64,000 nucleotides of DNA, from the NCBI RefSeq assembly GCF_003574135.1, contig NZ_AP018341.1, positions 248,001-312,000 on the forward strand, in the 5' to 3' direction. Made by a program: the position numbers and the translations under genes. Shown here one piece after another: positions 1 to 9,840 of this stretch; positions within the stretch are counted from its first letter, which is position 1; each line of letters opens with the position of its first letter. The stretch is from a cyanobacterium endosymbiont of Rhopalodia gibberula. GTDB lineage: Bacteria; Cyanobacteriota; Cyanobacteriia; Cyanobacteriales; Microcystaceae. The notes under the pieces were generated by a model that was given only the letters and a program-made list of their open reading frames with translations, was not told where the DNA came from and did not search any database.

Positions 1-98
1 TTTAACAAGCCCATTAATAATATTAATGTGTCTTTATATATTAAATTATTACATAATTAGTTTATCAAAACTAAGATCTGTTTAAGCTATTTGAAAAT

Positions 99-695
99 TT
101 ATTTGTCTTTAATAAAGACATTTCCTTGACGTAAGATAATCCACCCTTTTTTTGTCCATTTTGCAACAGTTGAGGGAATTCCACTTACATATTTTTCTTC
201 AGAAGTTAAGTCACTATCATCTAGGGTATAAACATCAAGAAAAGTTGCCGCAATCGCTCTCATAGTTTCTAATGGAGGATGTCCTGATAAATTAGAACTA
301 GTAGTAGCTAAACATCCTGTTTTTGCTAAGATTGCTTGGGCAATTTTATGGTTGGGAATACGAAGACCAATAGTACCTGAATTAGTAGGATTTATTGTTG
401 TTGGAACCAGGGGCGAAGCAGGTAAAACTAACGTTAATGCTCCAGGCCAATAACGTTGAGCTGTTTGTTGCCAAATATCCAATTCTTGAAGAGTTCCTTT
501 AACGTATTGCCAAAGATCTTCAGGATATGCTCCCATTAAAATTAAGGGTTTGTCGGGAGAGCGTTTTTTAAGAGAAAATATCAGGAAAGCACTTTTAGGT
601 AAGACCCCCAGAGCAGGAACAGTATCTGTAGGAAAACTTACCACTTGACCAGTTTTTGCGACTTTAATTAATTGAGATTGACAAACTTTAGGCAT
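99..695 (-). CDS. tsaC: L-threonylcarbamoyladenylate synthase (Sua5/YrdC/TsaC family)
   Basis: The 198-residue product is a single-domain YrdC-type enzyme, which makes threonylcarbamoyl-AMP from threonine, bicarbonate and ATP for the t6A modification of ANN-decoding tRNAs in the cytoplasm. Visible family motifs are SFPTDTVPALG near residue 20, KKRSPDKPL near 43, YWPGALTLVL near 82, the TTSSNLSG nucleotide-binding loop near 131 and PSTV near 175. Length matches the short TsaC form, without the extra Sua5 domain. The ATG start places the PTDT motif at the usual distance from the N-terminus. It stands alone on the minus strand; a degenerate pentapeptide ORF lies just upstream. The last codons contain a small TGTCTTT/AAAGACA inverted repeat. 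I see no damage. Confidence 0.93.
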   Translation of the reverse strand: MPKVCQSQLIKVAKTGQVVSFPTDTVPALGVLPKSAFLIFSLKKRSPDKPLILMGAYPEDLWQYVKGTLQELDIWQQTAQRYWPGALTLVLPASPLVPTTINPTNSGTIGLRIPNHKIAQAILAKTGCLATTSSNLSGHPPLETMRAIAATFLDVYTLDDSDLTSEEKYVSGIPSTVAKWTKKGWIILRQGNVFIKDK

Positions 696-735
696 TTTTT
701 TTAAAAGTAATTACTATAAATTTGTTTAAATTCTT

Positions 736-993
736 TTAAAGAACTCCCCTATTAAGTAGAATTGCTCTATGTAAAATAGTCCTTGTTAACTTTACCATAA
801 CGTAATTTTTTATTTCTGCTTTTAAACCTAGTAAATTTACTCCTAATAAATCTATCCTAATTAAATTAACTTGTTTTAAATTTACTTTACGTAAAAAAAT
901 ATCATTTAAGTCTACGTAGTTTAAATTGGCATGGATTAATTTATGTCTTAATAAATCCTTTTTTTTTATATCAACACCTTGTAAATTAACCAT
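736..993 (-). CDS. Degenerate pentapeptide-repeat protein or remnant
   Basis: This 85-residue ORF shows the five-residue periodicity of pentapeptide-repeat proteins: blocks such as HANLN, YVDLN, DIFLR, KVNLK, QVNLI, RIDLL and GVNLL put Leu at every fifth position. Intact members form right-handed beta-helices and are abundant in cyanobacteria, mostly with unknown function. The copy is short, and the usual Ala/Asp/Gly positions are replaced by Lys, Ile and Val, as expected for AT-driven decay. It starts with ATG, 41 bases upstream of tsaC on the same strand. It could be a small expressed protein or the last piece of a longer gene. Confidence 0.55.
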   Translation of the reverse strand: MVNLQGVDIKKKDLLRHKLIHANLNYVDLNDIFLRKVNLKQVNLIRIDLLGVNLLGLKAEIKNYVMVKLTRTILHRAILLNRGVL

Positions 994-2122
994 TATTAAG
1001 TCACGATAATAGAAGTATTGAAAGAACTAAAGTAAAGTACAATAATGTGCTGCTGTAATTTTCATGACTATGAACATAGGAGTTTTGTGGATAATAATTA
1101 TGGGGATGAGTATAAGGTTTTTTTTACTTTACGATAGTAAAATTAGCATGTTTAGAAAAATGTCTATCAAATTGACGAGACTTATGCTGCTTAAAAGCGT
1201 AATTAGATTCTCGGAGTCCAGCTACTGTTCTAGCCATTAACTGTTTATTATTTTTCCGAAGGAAAATACCAAATAAATGCTAAATCTTGATAAAACTGGT
1301 TAATCCTGTTAAAGGATACACTTCTTTGTAATCTCAACACTCTGTAAGAGTATTCTACTCATTTCATTAATACATAAAGAAACTAATTAAATAATAACAC
1401 CAGTTTACAGAACTATCATAGTGGATTAGGTATTGACTTAAAATAATCAATGAACTAGCTGCATCAATTAGGATAAATCCTAATTGATAGGAAATGAGAA
1501 TTAAAATACGAAAAAAAAATTAAGTCTGTATTCAGACAGTGAGGAAATGGGGATTAAAGATGAATAAATTAGTTTCTCTATGAATAACTAATCAGAAAAA
1601 CTAACTTAATTTGTTGATAATTTATCTTTGATTTCTTTTTGTTTGAAAGTTAACGTCCAATTGTTAGTGATTATAAAGAATAAAAATACCAATCGAAAGC
1701 CAGATATTAACTAAACAACCTTGATATTAAAATAGTTTATAGATAAAAAATGTAGAAGACAATATAGTATATGACCTATCGAACTATTGATAATATAACA
1801 AAGTTAATTTAGTAAGAAATAAAACTCATATGAGTATATCTAAAAAGTGGAACTATACTCAAAAAAACTGATATAAATAATTCTTACTTTATTAAAAGAG
1901 GAAAGTAGACTGACTATTAATATTGTCAAAAAAACTGAAAGTTAAAATATATTCTTTATTTCCTTCTCTTTAAAGATTCGTTTTACATGAAATATCTAAA
2001 GAGAACTATCTTTTCCTCATGACAACCTCACCTAGTTTATATTCGTAAAAACTACAAAACCGTGTACATCACCAGGTATTATCTATAACTGAATGACAGA
2101 ACAATTCAGCTAGGATGTCAAG
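994..2122. other. Gene-poor gap with a possible small broken ORF
   Basis: No intact gene is visible in this 1.1-kb AT-rich stretch. On the minus strand 1237-1124 an ATG opens a 37-codon frame beginning MARTVAGLRESNYAFKQHKS. One base away in frame, it is followed to about 1009 by coding-like sequence rich in His, Tyr and Asn and ending in a hydrophobic segment. This suggests a small frameshifted gene that I cannot name. A perfect 12-bp inverted repeat sits at 1464-1489. Confidence 0.4.
1464..1489. repeat. Perfect inverted repeat, 12-bp arms, 2-nt spacer
   Basis: ATCAATTAGGAT at 1464-1475 is followed after AA by its exact reverse complement at 1478-1489. No gene ends nearby, so a terminator role is not needed. 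It resembles the other fold-back repeats of the window. Confidence 0.8.
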
Positions 2123-3532
2123 ATGATTAACTGGACCGATCAAAATCTAGGAAAAGATTGGGTAAAAAAATTATTTTGGGTAGGAGTCGTCATTACTCTA
2201 GTAATTTTCTTATTTAATTTCACTTTAATAGGGTTTGGGGTATACGGAGACGGGATAGGGTATTATACACCTCTACGTTCCTTGATTTTTGACGGTGATC
2301 TTCAAATTTATGATGAATATGAGTATTTATCTTATTCTAAGTCTAATTTTAGTGGGGTTGCTCGCGTAGATAAAGCTATCCCACAATATAGTAAATATAC
2401 CTTGGGTTTAGGATTGATGCTATCACCCTTTTTTGCCCTCGGACATCTTGCAACCTTAATTGCAAATACTTTGGGGTTAGAAATTGAACCGAATGGACTG
2501 ACTTGGAGTTATGAATTATTCTATTGTTTGGGCAGTATTACATTAGGCATTTTGGGATTAATTGCTTGCTATAAAGCCGCTCGATTATTTTTTAGTCAGA
2601 CCGCTTCTGTCTTAGGTGTAGCAGGAATTTGGTTTGCCTCTCCTTTGAGTTTTTACCTTACTCTAGAAGTTTCTATGTCTCATGCTGTTTCTCAATTTTT
2701 AATTTCTGTCTTTCTCTATATTTGTATTTCTACAGCTTGGGTAAAACAACGCCGTCAACAAATTTTACTAGGACTAGTTTTGGGATTAGGGACATTTGTT
2801 CGTCTTCAAAATATTTTGTTTGCTATTGTTCCTATCACTATGATTATCTGGAATATAATTAATAGAGTCATTAAAGCTAACCAAATTAGTAGAAATTTTC
2901 CCTGGAAAGGGATGATTAAATTCCCAGATATTACTTCATTAGTTGTCATAGGATTGGTAACATGTTTAATGCAGCTTCCCCAAATGTTTATCTATCAATG
3001 GCAGTATAGTAGTTTTTTTAAAATCCCTTATCTAGAAGAGGGGGGAGCAGAAGGATATGAGTCCAGTTTTAACTGGATTAAACCCCAAATCAGTAATGTT
3101 TTATTTTCGGGACATCGCGGGTTATTTTTTTGGCATCCTGTATTATTGTTAAGTATCATTGGCTTGATTTTAGTTTATAAAAAATTACCAATATTAGTAA
3201 CAAGTTTTTTACTAGCTTTTGGATTACAAGTTTATTTAGTTTCTTCTTGGTGGTGTTGGTGGCAAGGCTCAAGTTTTGGAGGAAGAATGTTTATAAATTG
3301 TAGTTTAATTTTTGTTTGGGGATTAGCAGCTTTTTGGGATAATTTATCCTATAAGAGATCACGACTAATTGGAGTAGGGGTGACTTTATTTTTAATCGGA
3401 TGGAATGTCTTATTAATTTTACAATATGAATCAGGGATGATTCCTTCAGAAGACGCTGTTACCATTGGAGAAGTTTTAGGTAATCAATTGTTTGCTATTC
3501 CTCATTTTATAAATCATGTTTTTAATCGCTAG
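2123..3532 (+). CDS. Polytopic membrane protein, possible GT-C glycosyltransferase
   Basis: The 469-residue product is very hydrophobic, with about ten predicted membrane spans separated by short loops. The first loop after the N-terminal span carries an acidic, aromatic stretch (GVYGDGIGYYTPLR, then DGDLQIYDEYEY). That is where GT-C glycosyltransferases (polyprenyl-phosphate sugar donors) put their catalytic acidic residues, and the overall shape fits that class. I see no motif that fixes the donor or acceptor. The ATG at 2123 begins a hydrophilic N-terminus directly before the first span. It is followed by a short palindrome and then tyrS on the same strand, probably a separate unit. It could equally be an uncharacterised membrane protein of another family. 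Confidence 0.6.
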   Translation: MINWTDQNLGKDWVKKLFWVGVVITLVIFLFNFTLIGFGVYGDGIGYYTPLRSLIFDGDLQIYDEYEYLSYSKSNFSGVARVDKAIPQYSKYTLGLGLMLSPFFALGHLATLIANTLGLEIEPNGLTWSYELFYCLGSITLGILGLIACYKAARLFFSQTASVLGVAGIWFASPLSFYLTLEVSMSHAVSQFLISVFLYICISTAWVKQRRQQILLGLVLGLGTFVRLQNILFAIVPITMIIWNIINRVIKANQISRNFPWKGMIKFPDITSLVVIGLVTCLMQLPQMFIYQWQYSSFFKIPYLEEGGAEGYESSFNWIKPQISNVLFSGHRGLFFWHPVLLLSIIGLILVYKKLPILVTSFLLAFGLQVYLVSSWWCWWQGSSFGGRMFINCSLIFVWGLAAFWDNLSYKRSRLIGVGVTLFLIGWNVLLILQYESGMIPSEDAVTIGEVLGNQLFAIPHFINHVFNR

Positions 3533-3546
3533 TCGTTAATTAACGA
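3533..3546 (+). terminator. Short palindrome followed by T-run after the membrane-protein gene
   Basis: TCGTTAATTAACGA directly follows the stop codon and runs into TTTT. The 7-bp stem has no loop in the strict palindrome, so it is a weak candidate for a rho-independent terminator. Confidence 0.35.
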
Positions 3547-3670
3547 TTTTCTAACTTAAAAATATTCGATTATTTACTTTAAATTGTTAATTATAAAGGT
3601 AATTTTTAACCCTAGTGAATTAATGATCAGTTATCATATAGGGTGAAGTTTTAGTAACTTTTAATTGCAG

Positions 3671-4894
3671 ATGTCTCCAGTTATTCCTTCTGAAAGCTTA
3701 GCTTGGTTGTATCGAGGAACTCATGAAATCTTCCCCCATCAACCCAATTCAGATAACTTTGAAGAAAACCTTGAAAATTATCTAAGAAAATGCAATCATC
3801 CCCTCAGGGTCAAGTTAGGAATTGACCCCACAGATTCGAACATTCACCTAGGACATAGTATTCCTTTTCGAAAGTTAAGAGCGTTTCAGGATGCAGGCCA
3901 TACTGCCGTAGTCATCATAGGAGATTTCACTGCACAAATTGGTGACCCGACAGGAAGATCAGAAGTTAGAAAACAATTAACGCCCGAACAGGTTCAGGAA
4001 AATGCGAAAAACTATTTAGAACAATTGTCTCCTATCCTTGATTTCGAGACTCCAGGACGATTAGAGATTCGCTATAATTCTGAATGGTTAAAAGAATTAA
4101 ATTTAGATAAAGTTCAAGAATTATTAGCCACAATGACCGTTGGACAAATGTTAGCTAAAGAAGGATTTGCAGAAAGATTTAAACAAGAAAATCCTATTTT
4201 TCTTCATGAATTTCTGTACCCCTTAATGCAGGGTTATGATTCAGTGATGATAGATGCAGATATAGAATTGGGGGGGACGGATCAAAAATTCAATATTGCT
4301 GTAGGAAGAGACTTACAAAGACACTTTGGAAAAACTCCTCAGTTTGGTTTATTATTACCTATCTTGATTGGGACAGATGGCTATCGGAAAATGTCTAAAT
4401 CCCTCAATAATTATGTTGGGTTAAAAGAAAATGCATTGTCGATGTATTCAAAGTTAGAAAAGACTCCAGATACTTTGATTAGAAGTTATTTTGAGTTATT
4501 AACTAAATTACCCTTAGATGATTTATCGGAAAATCCGAGAGACTGTCAAAAACAATTAGGGATTGAAATTGTTTCTCAATTCCATGGAAGAGAAGCTGCT
4601 TTAACTGCAAAAAAAACCGCTGAAGAGTTAGTAAAAAAAAGGAGTGGAACCTCGAGAGATATAGTAGCCGAATATGACCTCTCTGGAATAGAATTTCCTG
4701 CCAAACTATTTTATATTTTAAATGCCAGTGGATTATGTAGCAGTAGTGGAGAAGGAAGACGACAACTTCAAGGGGGCGCAGTGCGTTTAGATGGTGAGCG
4801 TGTTACTGATGTTAACTTAAGTTTTGAAACTGTAAAAGAACTCCAAGGAAAAGTATTACAAGTGGGGAAGAAAAAATTCGTTAGGTTAGTTTGA
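3671..4894 (+). CDS. tyrS: Tyrosyl-tRNA synthetase
   Basis: This class I synthetase charges tRNA-Tyr in the cytoplasm. The HIGH-type signature appears as HLGHS near residue 57 and the KMSKS loop as [10 protein letters not shown] near 239. In between lie the tyrosine-pocket motifs ([25 protein letters not shown]). The C-terminal 60 residues form an S4-like RNA-binding domain ([17 protein letters not shown]). At 407 residues it is full length. I start at the ATG at 3671 rather than the in-frame TTG two codons upstream, since [13 protein letters not shown] is a plausible N-terminus. No operon partner: the next gene downstream is convergent. It looks fully functional. Confidence 0.96.
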   Translation: MSPVIPSESLAWLYRGTHEIFPHQPNSDNFEENLENYLRKCNHPLRVKLGIDPTDSNIHLGHSIPFRKLRAFQDAGHTAVVIIGDFTAQIGDPTGRSEVRKQLTPEQVQENAKNYLEQLSPILDFETPGRLEIRYNSEWLKELNLDKVQELLATMTVGQMLAKEGFAERFKQENPIFLHEFLYPLMQGYDSVMIDADIELGGTDQKFNIAVGRDLQRHFGKTPQFGLLLPILIGTDGYRKMSKSLNNYVGLKENALSMYSKLEKTPDTLIRSYFELLTKLPLDDLSENPRDCQKQLGIEIVSQFHGREAALTAKKTAEELVKKRSGTSRDIVAEYDLSGIEFPAKLFYILNASGLCSSSGEGRRQLQGGAVRLDGERVTDVNLSFETVKELQGKVLQVGKKKFVRLV

Positions 4895-5599
4895 ACGATT
4901 GACGTAAGTTCTGTCTTCATAGCTCCTTCATCCTTCTTTATTCTCAAACTCTCTCCTCTTTTACTTGTTTTTATTGTTTCTTGATACAAATAAGTTCCCA
5001 CAAATAAGTTTAGAGATCATTGAGTATTTTTTTAAAAAAAGTTAGGATATAGCCTATAAATCAAGTATACTAATAAATAGTCATACAGAAACAACATCCT
5101 AACTAAAATAACTAAGACCTTTCATATAATTTTCTATCTATTGATACTCTACTTTAACTAGAGATAAGAGATCTTAATAGTTAATTAATAAAAAGTGAAC
5201 TGAACTATACAGGTTAAGTTGCTCTTGGGCTACAGTATTTTCTACTTTAATATTTCTAGTTTAGTACCTAAAGTGGCGTCATTCAGTAAAGATTCTGTGG
5301 CAGAAGAAGTATTTAATCAAAAATTGAAAAAATATGTAAATTTAGATGATGGCAAATGAAAATCTTTTAATTGTTTCAATTCTATAAATCAATCTGTACT
5401 AATTAATATAAAATTTGATTTTATATTTACTCACACTTATCTACTTAACATACACTTTCTGCCTACAAAATTAACAATTTTGTAGTTCGCTAAAATAAGA
5501 ACTTACATAAATTGTTCGAGATGTATAACAATTTAGAAAATAACATAAATTTTGGGTAAAATTTTAGATATTCATTCTTTCTTCTAAATTTCCGTTAAG
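4895..5599. other. Intergenic gap with a short coding-like remnant
   Basis: No intact gene. The plus strand at about 5208-5360 reads without stops and includes LVPKVASFSKDSVAEEVFNQ and then KLKKYVNLDDGK before TGA. This looks protein-like but has no start codon and I do not recognise it. A 9-bp inverted repeat (AGTTAGGAT / ATCCTAACT, about 5040 to 5104) flanks roughly 50 bases of AT-rich DNA. The rest shows nothing. Confidence 0.35.
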
Positions 5600-6511
5600 T
5601 TAATTAATAACGGCTTGTTCCAAAGAAATTGGAGAAACTCCTGCTAAATTTAAAATCTTAGGAATCAAATCTTCGCGTTTAACAGCCATAACATGAACTC
5701 CTTGACATAATTCCCTGGCCAGTTGCACTTGTTCGGCAGCAATTTTAACTCCTTCTTGCAAAGCGTCATCCGCATTAGCCAACCTTTGGATAGTTGTTTC
5801 AGGAATTTTTACTCCAGGAACATTACGATTAATAAAATTAGCATTTTTAGCTGATTTCAAAAGAAAAATTCCCGCCAAAATTGGTTTACCCGTCCCTGCA
5901 GCTATTTGTTGCATAAACTTATCTAATTGCTCAAAGTCTGTAATTAATTGACTCTGAAAAAATTGCGCCCCTGCTGCTAATTTTCGTTCGAATCTTCGTT
6001 GTAAACCAGACCAACTGGGGCATTGAGGATCAACTGCTGCTCCAGCAAATAAATCTAGAGGATCATCGGGAAGAGATTGATAATTAAAATCAACCCCACG
6101 ATTAAGATTATCAATCATTTTGAGTAGCCGAACAGATTCTAATTCAAATACTGCTTTTGCTTTTTTGTGATCGCCTGCATTAACTGGATCACCAGTTAAT
6201 GCCAGAACATTGCGCAATCCTAGAGCATAAGCTCCCATTAAATCAGCTTGTAGTCCAATTACATTACGATCACGGCAAGCCATCTGACAAATAGGTTCCA
6301 CCCCATATTGTAACAACAAGGCTGAAGCTGCAATGGAAGACATTCGCAAGACAGCTCTACTCCCATCAGTTACATTAACGCCATGAACTCTCCCTTTAAG
6401 TTTTTGGGCCATCTCCACCATACGGACAGGATTTCCTCCTTTGGGAGGAGTCACTTCTGCAGTAATTAGAAATTCTTTATTTTGAACAGCTTGTCGAAAA
6501 CGACTGATCAT
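5600..6511 (-). CDS. metF: Methylenetetrahydrofolate reductase
   Basis: The 303-residue product is a MetF-type TIM-barrel flavoenzyme that reduces 5,10-methylene-THF to 5-methyl-THF for methionine synthesis. Typical features are the N-terminal FLITAEVTPPKGGNP with the catalytic Glu, HGVNVTDGSRA near 43, the ALTGDPVNAGDH loop near 105, and FQSQLITDFEQL near 188. The ATG lies 40 bases downstream of the trpS stop on the same strand, so trpS-metF may be co-transcribed. Length and motifs are normal. It could in principle belong to a MetF-like subfamily with another role, but the core motifs are canonical. Confidence 0.9.
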   Translation of the reverse strand: MISRFRQAVQNKEFLITAEVTPPKGGNPVRMVEMAQKLKGRVHGVNVTDGSRAVLRMSSIAASALLLQYGVEPICQMACRDRNVIGLQADLMGAYALGLRNVLALTGDPVNAGDHKKAKAVFELESVRLLKMIDNLNRGVDFNYQSLPDDPLDLFAGAAVDPQCPSWSGLQRRFERKLAAGAQFFQSQLITDFEQLDKFMQQIAAGTGKPILAGIFLLKSAKNANFINRNVPGVKIPETTIQRLANADDALQEGVKIAAEQVQLARELCQGVHVMAVKREDLIPKILNLAGVSPISLEQAVIN

Positions 6512-6551
6512 GAGAATAATGACGGATAGAATAAAGATTTTTAGGTAGTTT

Positions 6552-7562
6552 TTAAAAGGAGGTTAAATATCCCAAAACTACTTTAACTCGTTCTAAAGTT
6601 TGGTTTGCAACGGCTTCAGCTTTTTCTTTTCCCTTTTTTAAAACCGATTCTAAATAGTCTTTATTATCCATGATTTCTTTATATTTTACCTGAATAGGTT
6701 TGAGAGCTTCTACCGTTGTTTCACTTAGTAGAGGTTTAAAATTTCCCCACCCCATCCCTTGACATTCAAAAATTACTTGTTCTTTCGTTTTTCCTGATAA
6801 TAAACCGTATAATTTTAATAAGTTATTACATTCAGGACGTTCTAGATTATCAAATTCTAAACCTCGAATAGGGTCAGTTTTACAGCGTTTAATCTTTTTA
6901 TTGATTAATTCAGGAGAATCTAATAGATTTATTCTACTCATATCCGAGATATCAGATTTAGACATTTTGCGTGTACCATCGGTTAGACTCATAATCCTCG
7001 CACCTTCAGTTCTTATTAAAGGTTCAGGGACTTTAACCACAGGGTTTTCAGGAGTTGCAAATTGATCATTTAAACGGATAGCGATATCGCGGGTTAATTC
7101 TAAATGCTGTTTTTGATCTTCCCCTACAGGAACACAATCAGCATCGTACAGAAGAATGTCGGCAGCCATCAATACGGGATAGCCCAGTAAGCCAACACTA
7201 ACGTTCTCTCCTTGTTTAAGCGCTTTTTCCTTGAACTGTACCATCCGTTCTAGCCAATTTAGAGGAGTAATACAGTTTAGTAGCCAAGCCAGTTCACTAT
7301 GAGCTGTTACATGGGACTGAACAAAGATAGTCGCGTGCTCCAAATCAATACCACAGGCTAGGTAAAGAGCGGCAATCGTATAGGTATTCTGAGCTAAAGT
7401 TTGAGGGTCGTGGGGAATCGTAATGGCGTGTAGGTCTACTACACAGAAGAAATTATCGTAATTTTGCTGAATCTGTACCCAATTGCTAATTGCTCCTAAA
7501 TAGTTACCTAAATGTAGATTTCCTGTGGGTTGAACCCCTGATAATACTCGTTGTTTGCCCAT
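6552..7562 (-). CDS. trpS: Tryptophanyl-tRNA synthetase
   Basis: This class I synthetase charges tRNA-Trp. Starting at the ATG at 7562 gives MGKQRVLSGVQPTGNLHLGN, placing the HIGH-like HLGN motif near residue 17, as is usual; an in-frame GTG four codons upstream is less likely. The KMSKS loop reads RKMSKSD near residue 200. GEDQKQHLELTRDIA, typical of TrpS, lies before it. The 336-residue length is standard. metF follows after 40 bases on the same strand. No defect is visible. Confidence 0.96.
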   Translation of the reverse strand: MGKQRVLSGVQPTGNLHLGNYLGAISNWVQIQQNYDNFFCVVDLHAITIPHDPQTLAQNTYTIAALYLACGIDLEHATIFVQSHVTAHSELAWLLNCITPLNWLERMVQFKEKALKQGENVSVGLLGYPVLMAADILLYDADCVPVGEDQKQHLELTRDIAIRLNDQFATPENPVVKVPEPLIRTEGARIMSLTDGTRKMSKSDISDMSRINLLDSPELINKKIKRCKTDPIRGLEFDNLERPECNNLLKLYGLLSGKTKEQVIFECQGMGWGNFKPLLSETTVEALKPIQVKYKEIMDNKDYLESVLKKGKEKAEAVANQTLERVKVVLGYLTSF

Positions 7563-7732
7563 TCTTAATTGCACTGTTAACGATTATGGCTTATCTTTTA
7601 TCATAGTAATTATCGACAACTCGAAGGCATGCCTACATTCTTAAATAGAAAATCTATCCCTATCATTTAAATGCCTTAATTGTCAAAGATAAAAGGTATA
7701 CAAACCAAAGAAGATTACTTTTTGGTTAGAAG

Positions 7733-7762
7733 ATTAGGGGAAAAAATTCTCGTTCCCCTAAT
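7733..7762 (-). terminator. Hairpin downstream of petN
   Basis: ATTAGGGGAA and TTCCCCTAAT form perfect 10-bp arms around a 10-nt spacer, between petN (upstream on the minus strand) and trpS. Position and GC-rich stem base fit a transcription terminator of the petN transcript. There is no clear T-run after the stem on the minus strand. Confidence 0.5.
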
Positions 7763-7802
7763 TTAGCGATCTATCACCCTGTTTTTTATCTCGGTCTCGA
7801 CG

Positions 7803-7848
7803 GTGGCGATTATGCAACTCTACGTTAGTTAGGTAGTAGGATCGCCAC
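7803..7848. repeat. GC-rich inverted repeat downstream of petN
   Basis: GTGGCGAT at 7803-7810 is matched by ATCGCCAC at 7841-7848, with a 30-nt spacer that contains a further TACG/CTAC-type pairing. It is unusually GC-rich for this genome and lies in the petN 3' region. It may be a structured RNA element; it does not fold as a tRNA. Confidence 0.4.
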
Positions 7849-7911
7849 TTGACTAGGATCAGCAACCCTAGGACGGACAAAAAGGTATATTAAGGGTAGG
7901 CTCTACACTGT

Positions 7912-8001
7912 TTAGAACCCATTGCGACCCCATACAACCATTGCTAGAGACCAAGTAAATAAGGCTAAAGTACCAACCCAACCGAGAGCTAAAATATCCA
8001 T
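7912..8001 (-). CDS. petN: Cytochrome b6-f complex subunit PetN
   Basis: A 29-codon frame encodes a single membrane span that begins [20 protein letters not shown] and ends MVVWGRNGF. This is the signature of PetN (subunit VIII), with the WGRNG C-terminus conserved across cyanobacteria and plastids. PetN is needed for assembly and stability of the b6f dimer in the thylakoid membrane, which carries both photosynthetic and respiratory electrons. It is monocistronic here, with two hairpins downstream. Its intactness in an otherwise decaying neighbourhood indicates selection for b6f. The only doubt is the expression state. Confidence 0.93.
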   Translation of the reverse strand: MDILALGWVGTLALFTWSLAMVVWGRNGF

Positions 8002-9054
8002 AGTTGTTTATGTCTGTGACTAATGTACTTGTTCAAAATTATAGACTCCATAATACTTCTATTAGGTTAAGTTATGGAAGACCATGGAGTAACAAGTATC
8101 GGACTTAGAATGTCTTAAATAGCTCAAGACAGGTAGTTTAAAGTTCATCACTTTTACGGAAATTATCCGACAGCCAGGACGATTAATTACTCTTCGATCA
8201 AATTAGACCCTTAAAATTTTTAACAGTGGGATTTAGAATCGGCAATCACTTTATTAAGTGTATTTTCGTCTGTTATTACTTACTATTACATTATTTGCCT
8301 CGATAACAATTGTTATCAAGACGATTAGGAAGTTATGGCTTTTGGGTTAACTTGAAGACTGGTTATTGTAGAAATGTCTGTAAATTTAATTGATAACTCA
8401 GTCTAATTAAGTTTGTTAGCTGTCAAGAGTATTCTTTTTTTAAGATCACTTATTTTTACCTTAATTTAGCTTTTTTTTATTTATTAATTACACTTTTAAC
8501 TAAATTTTTAGCACTAATTAAATTAAAAATTATGAGCATTTTATAATTTCTATAGCCAAGAAATAAAACAGTTTAAAATTTCTGATAAATTAACTGAACT
8601 ATGTTAATAGAGTATAACGAAATCCTGGTATTTTTACTCTAATGAAGATTGATTGTCCCTACTTATATAGAAAAAAACAGTGATTATTTTTATAAAAATA
8701 ATCACTGTTTTTTTCTATATTTTCTCATAAGTTTATTCAATTTTTAATGACTCTAAATTTAGATTCCCTTTAATTTAAATATGATATCTTTACTTTTTTT
8801 CTTGTCCTGGAAAAAATTTTGGGGTTACAAGTTAAATCCTACAGTTCTTGCTCTTCTAATTATGTTAGCTAAACTTTCAGATAAGCTAATATCTAAAAAT
8901 TGCTTTTTTTGAGTATATTTCTATTTTAGCCTTATTTAAGCTTATCTAGTTAATAGTTAAAGAACTAATTTTTTCAGGTATTCGCCGTACACAAATGAGG
9001 TGCACTCATCAATTTCTCCTAAATACACGAAAAATATTGTTAACTCAGCAAGAT
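8002..9054. other. 1-kb gap with large palindrome
   Basis: No intact gene found. It holds a 16-bp palindrome GATAACAATTGTTATC at 8302-8317 and the 56-bp perfect palindrome at 8665-8720. Weak coding-like runs around 8220-8360 shift frame repeatedly and were not identifiable. Confidence 0.5.
8665..8720. repeat. Perfect 56-bp palindrome (28-bp arms, no spacer)
   Basis: The arms 8665-8692 and 8693-8720 are exact reverse complements; the left arm contains AACAGTGATTATTTTTA. It lies far from any gene end (petN starts at 8001 and the DUF4168 gene ends at 9055, both minus strand), so it is not an obvious terminator. A perfect palindrome of this size is normally unstable in bacteria that have SbcCD nuclease. 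Confidence 0.9.
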
Positions 9055-9543
9055 TTAATTACCCACCATCTGCTGTACTTTTTTTTGTAACTTACGATCT
9101 TGGGATATGATGGTCTCAATCTGCCGAAAACGCTTTATTTCTAATCCTTGAGACTGGATCACACGCTCTTTTTTTTGTTCCGTATTGACGACAATCTCTT
9201 CTACTTCACTTATGGTCTTCTGGAATTTCTCTAGTTCCTCTGATGAAGCCTGAAGTCCAGTTGCATAGTTATAGTTATTTTGACTTTGTCCAATTTCCAT
9301 AAATCGTTCGTAACTTAGTCCACCTTTTTTGATTGTCATTGCCATTTTTCGTTGGGTTCTATAGTCAATTTCTTGAAATTGTTGTAGAATCTGAGCAAAT
9401 TGTCTCAGTTCTAAGGGGCTAATTTCTGAATGATCGGCTTCAAAAAACTGGGTAGTTCTAGCTTCAATTTGACTATGGACAGGTAAGGATATAGATAAGC
9501 ACAAAACTCCTGTAATTCCTCCGGCTAGAATTAGTTTAAGCAT
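9055..9543 (-). CDS. Secreted DUF4168 protein
   Basis: The 162-residue product has an N-terminal signal sequence (LILAGGITGVLCLSISLPVHS, cleavage likely after the Ser) and a mature part that is almost entirely helical and rich in Gln, Glu and Lys. The repeated pattern of LRQFAQILQQFQEIDYRTQ and LEKFQKTISEVEEIV matches the DUF4168 family, common in cyanobacteria as periplasmic proteins without known activity. A paralogue of similar length lies at 11633-12157 on the same strand, with the broken glgP between them. The ATG gives a complete signal peptide. Function unknown. Confidence 0.75.
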   Translation of the reverse strand: MLKLILAGGITGVLCLSISLPVHSQIEARTTQFFEADHSEISPLELRQFAQILQQFQEIDYRTQRKMAMTIKKGGLSYERFMEIGQSQNNYNYATGLQASSEELEKFQKTISEVEEIVVNTEQKKERVIQSQGLEIKRFRQIETIISQDRKLQKKVQQMVGN

Positions 9544-9840
9544 TAGATAAATTCACTTTATGGATTGTTGATAAATGTATAAAAATCTCAGTTTTTCTAA
9601 AACGTTAACACAGTCATCCTAAAAATTGCAAGTCATTAGCTTGTGATTAATTGTATTGTCGACCTATAATAACTAGGTATCCAACTTTTTCGAGGTTGTG
9701 ATCTCCAATAGTATAGTTGATTTCTAGATTTAGGTCTTAATGAAACTGTATCGCTAAGATTTCTTTAATATGTCTCTAGTTCGTATTTTAGTCTATTTTA
9801 AGACACCGTTGTTTGAAAGCAATTGATAAAGATATCAGCT

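Noticed and set aside
7803-7848. Possible tRNA or tmRNA from the GC-rich inverted repeat
   Set aside because: The arms do not form a cloverleaf, and no T-loop (GGTTCGAATCC-like) or tmRNA tag frame is present.
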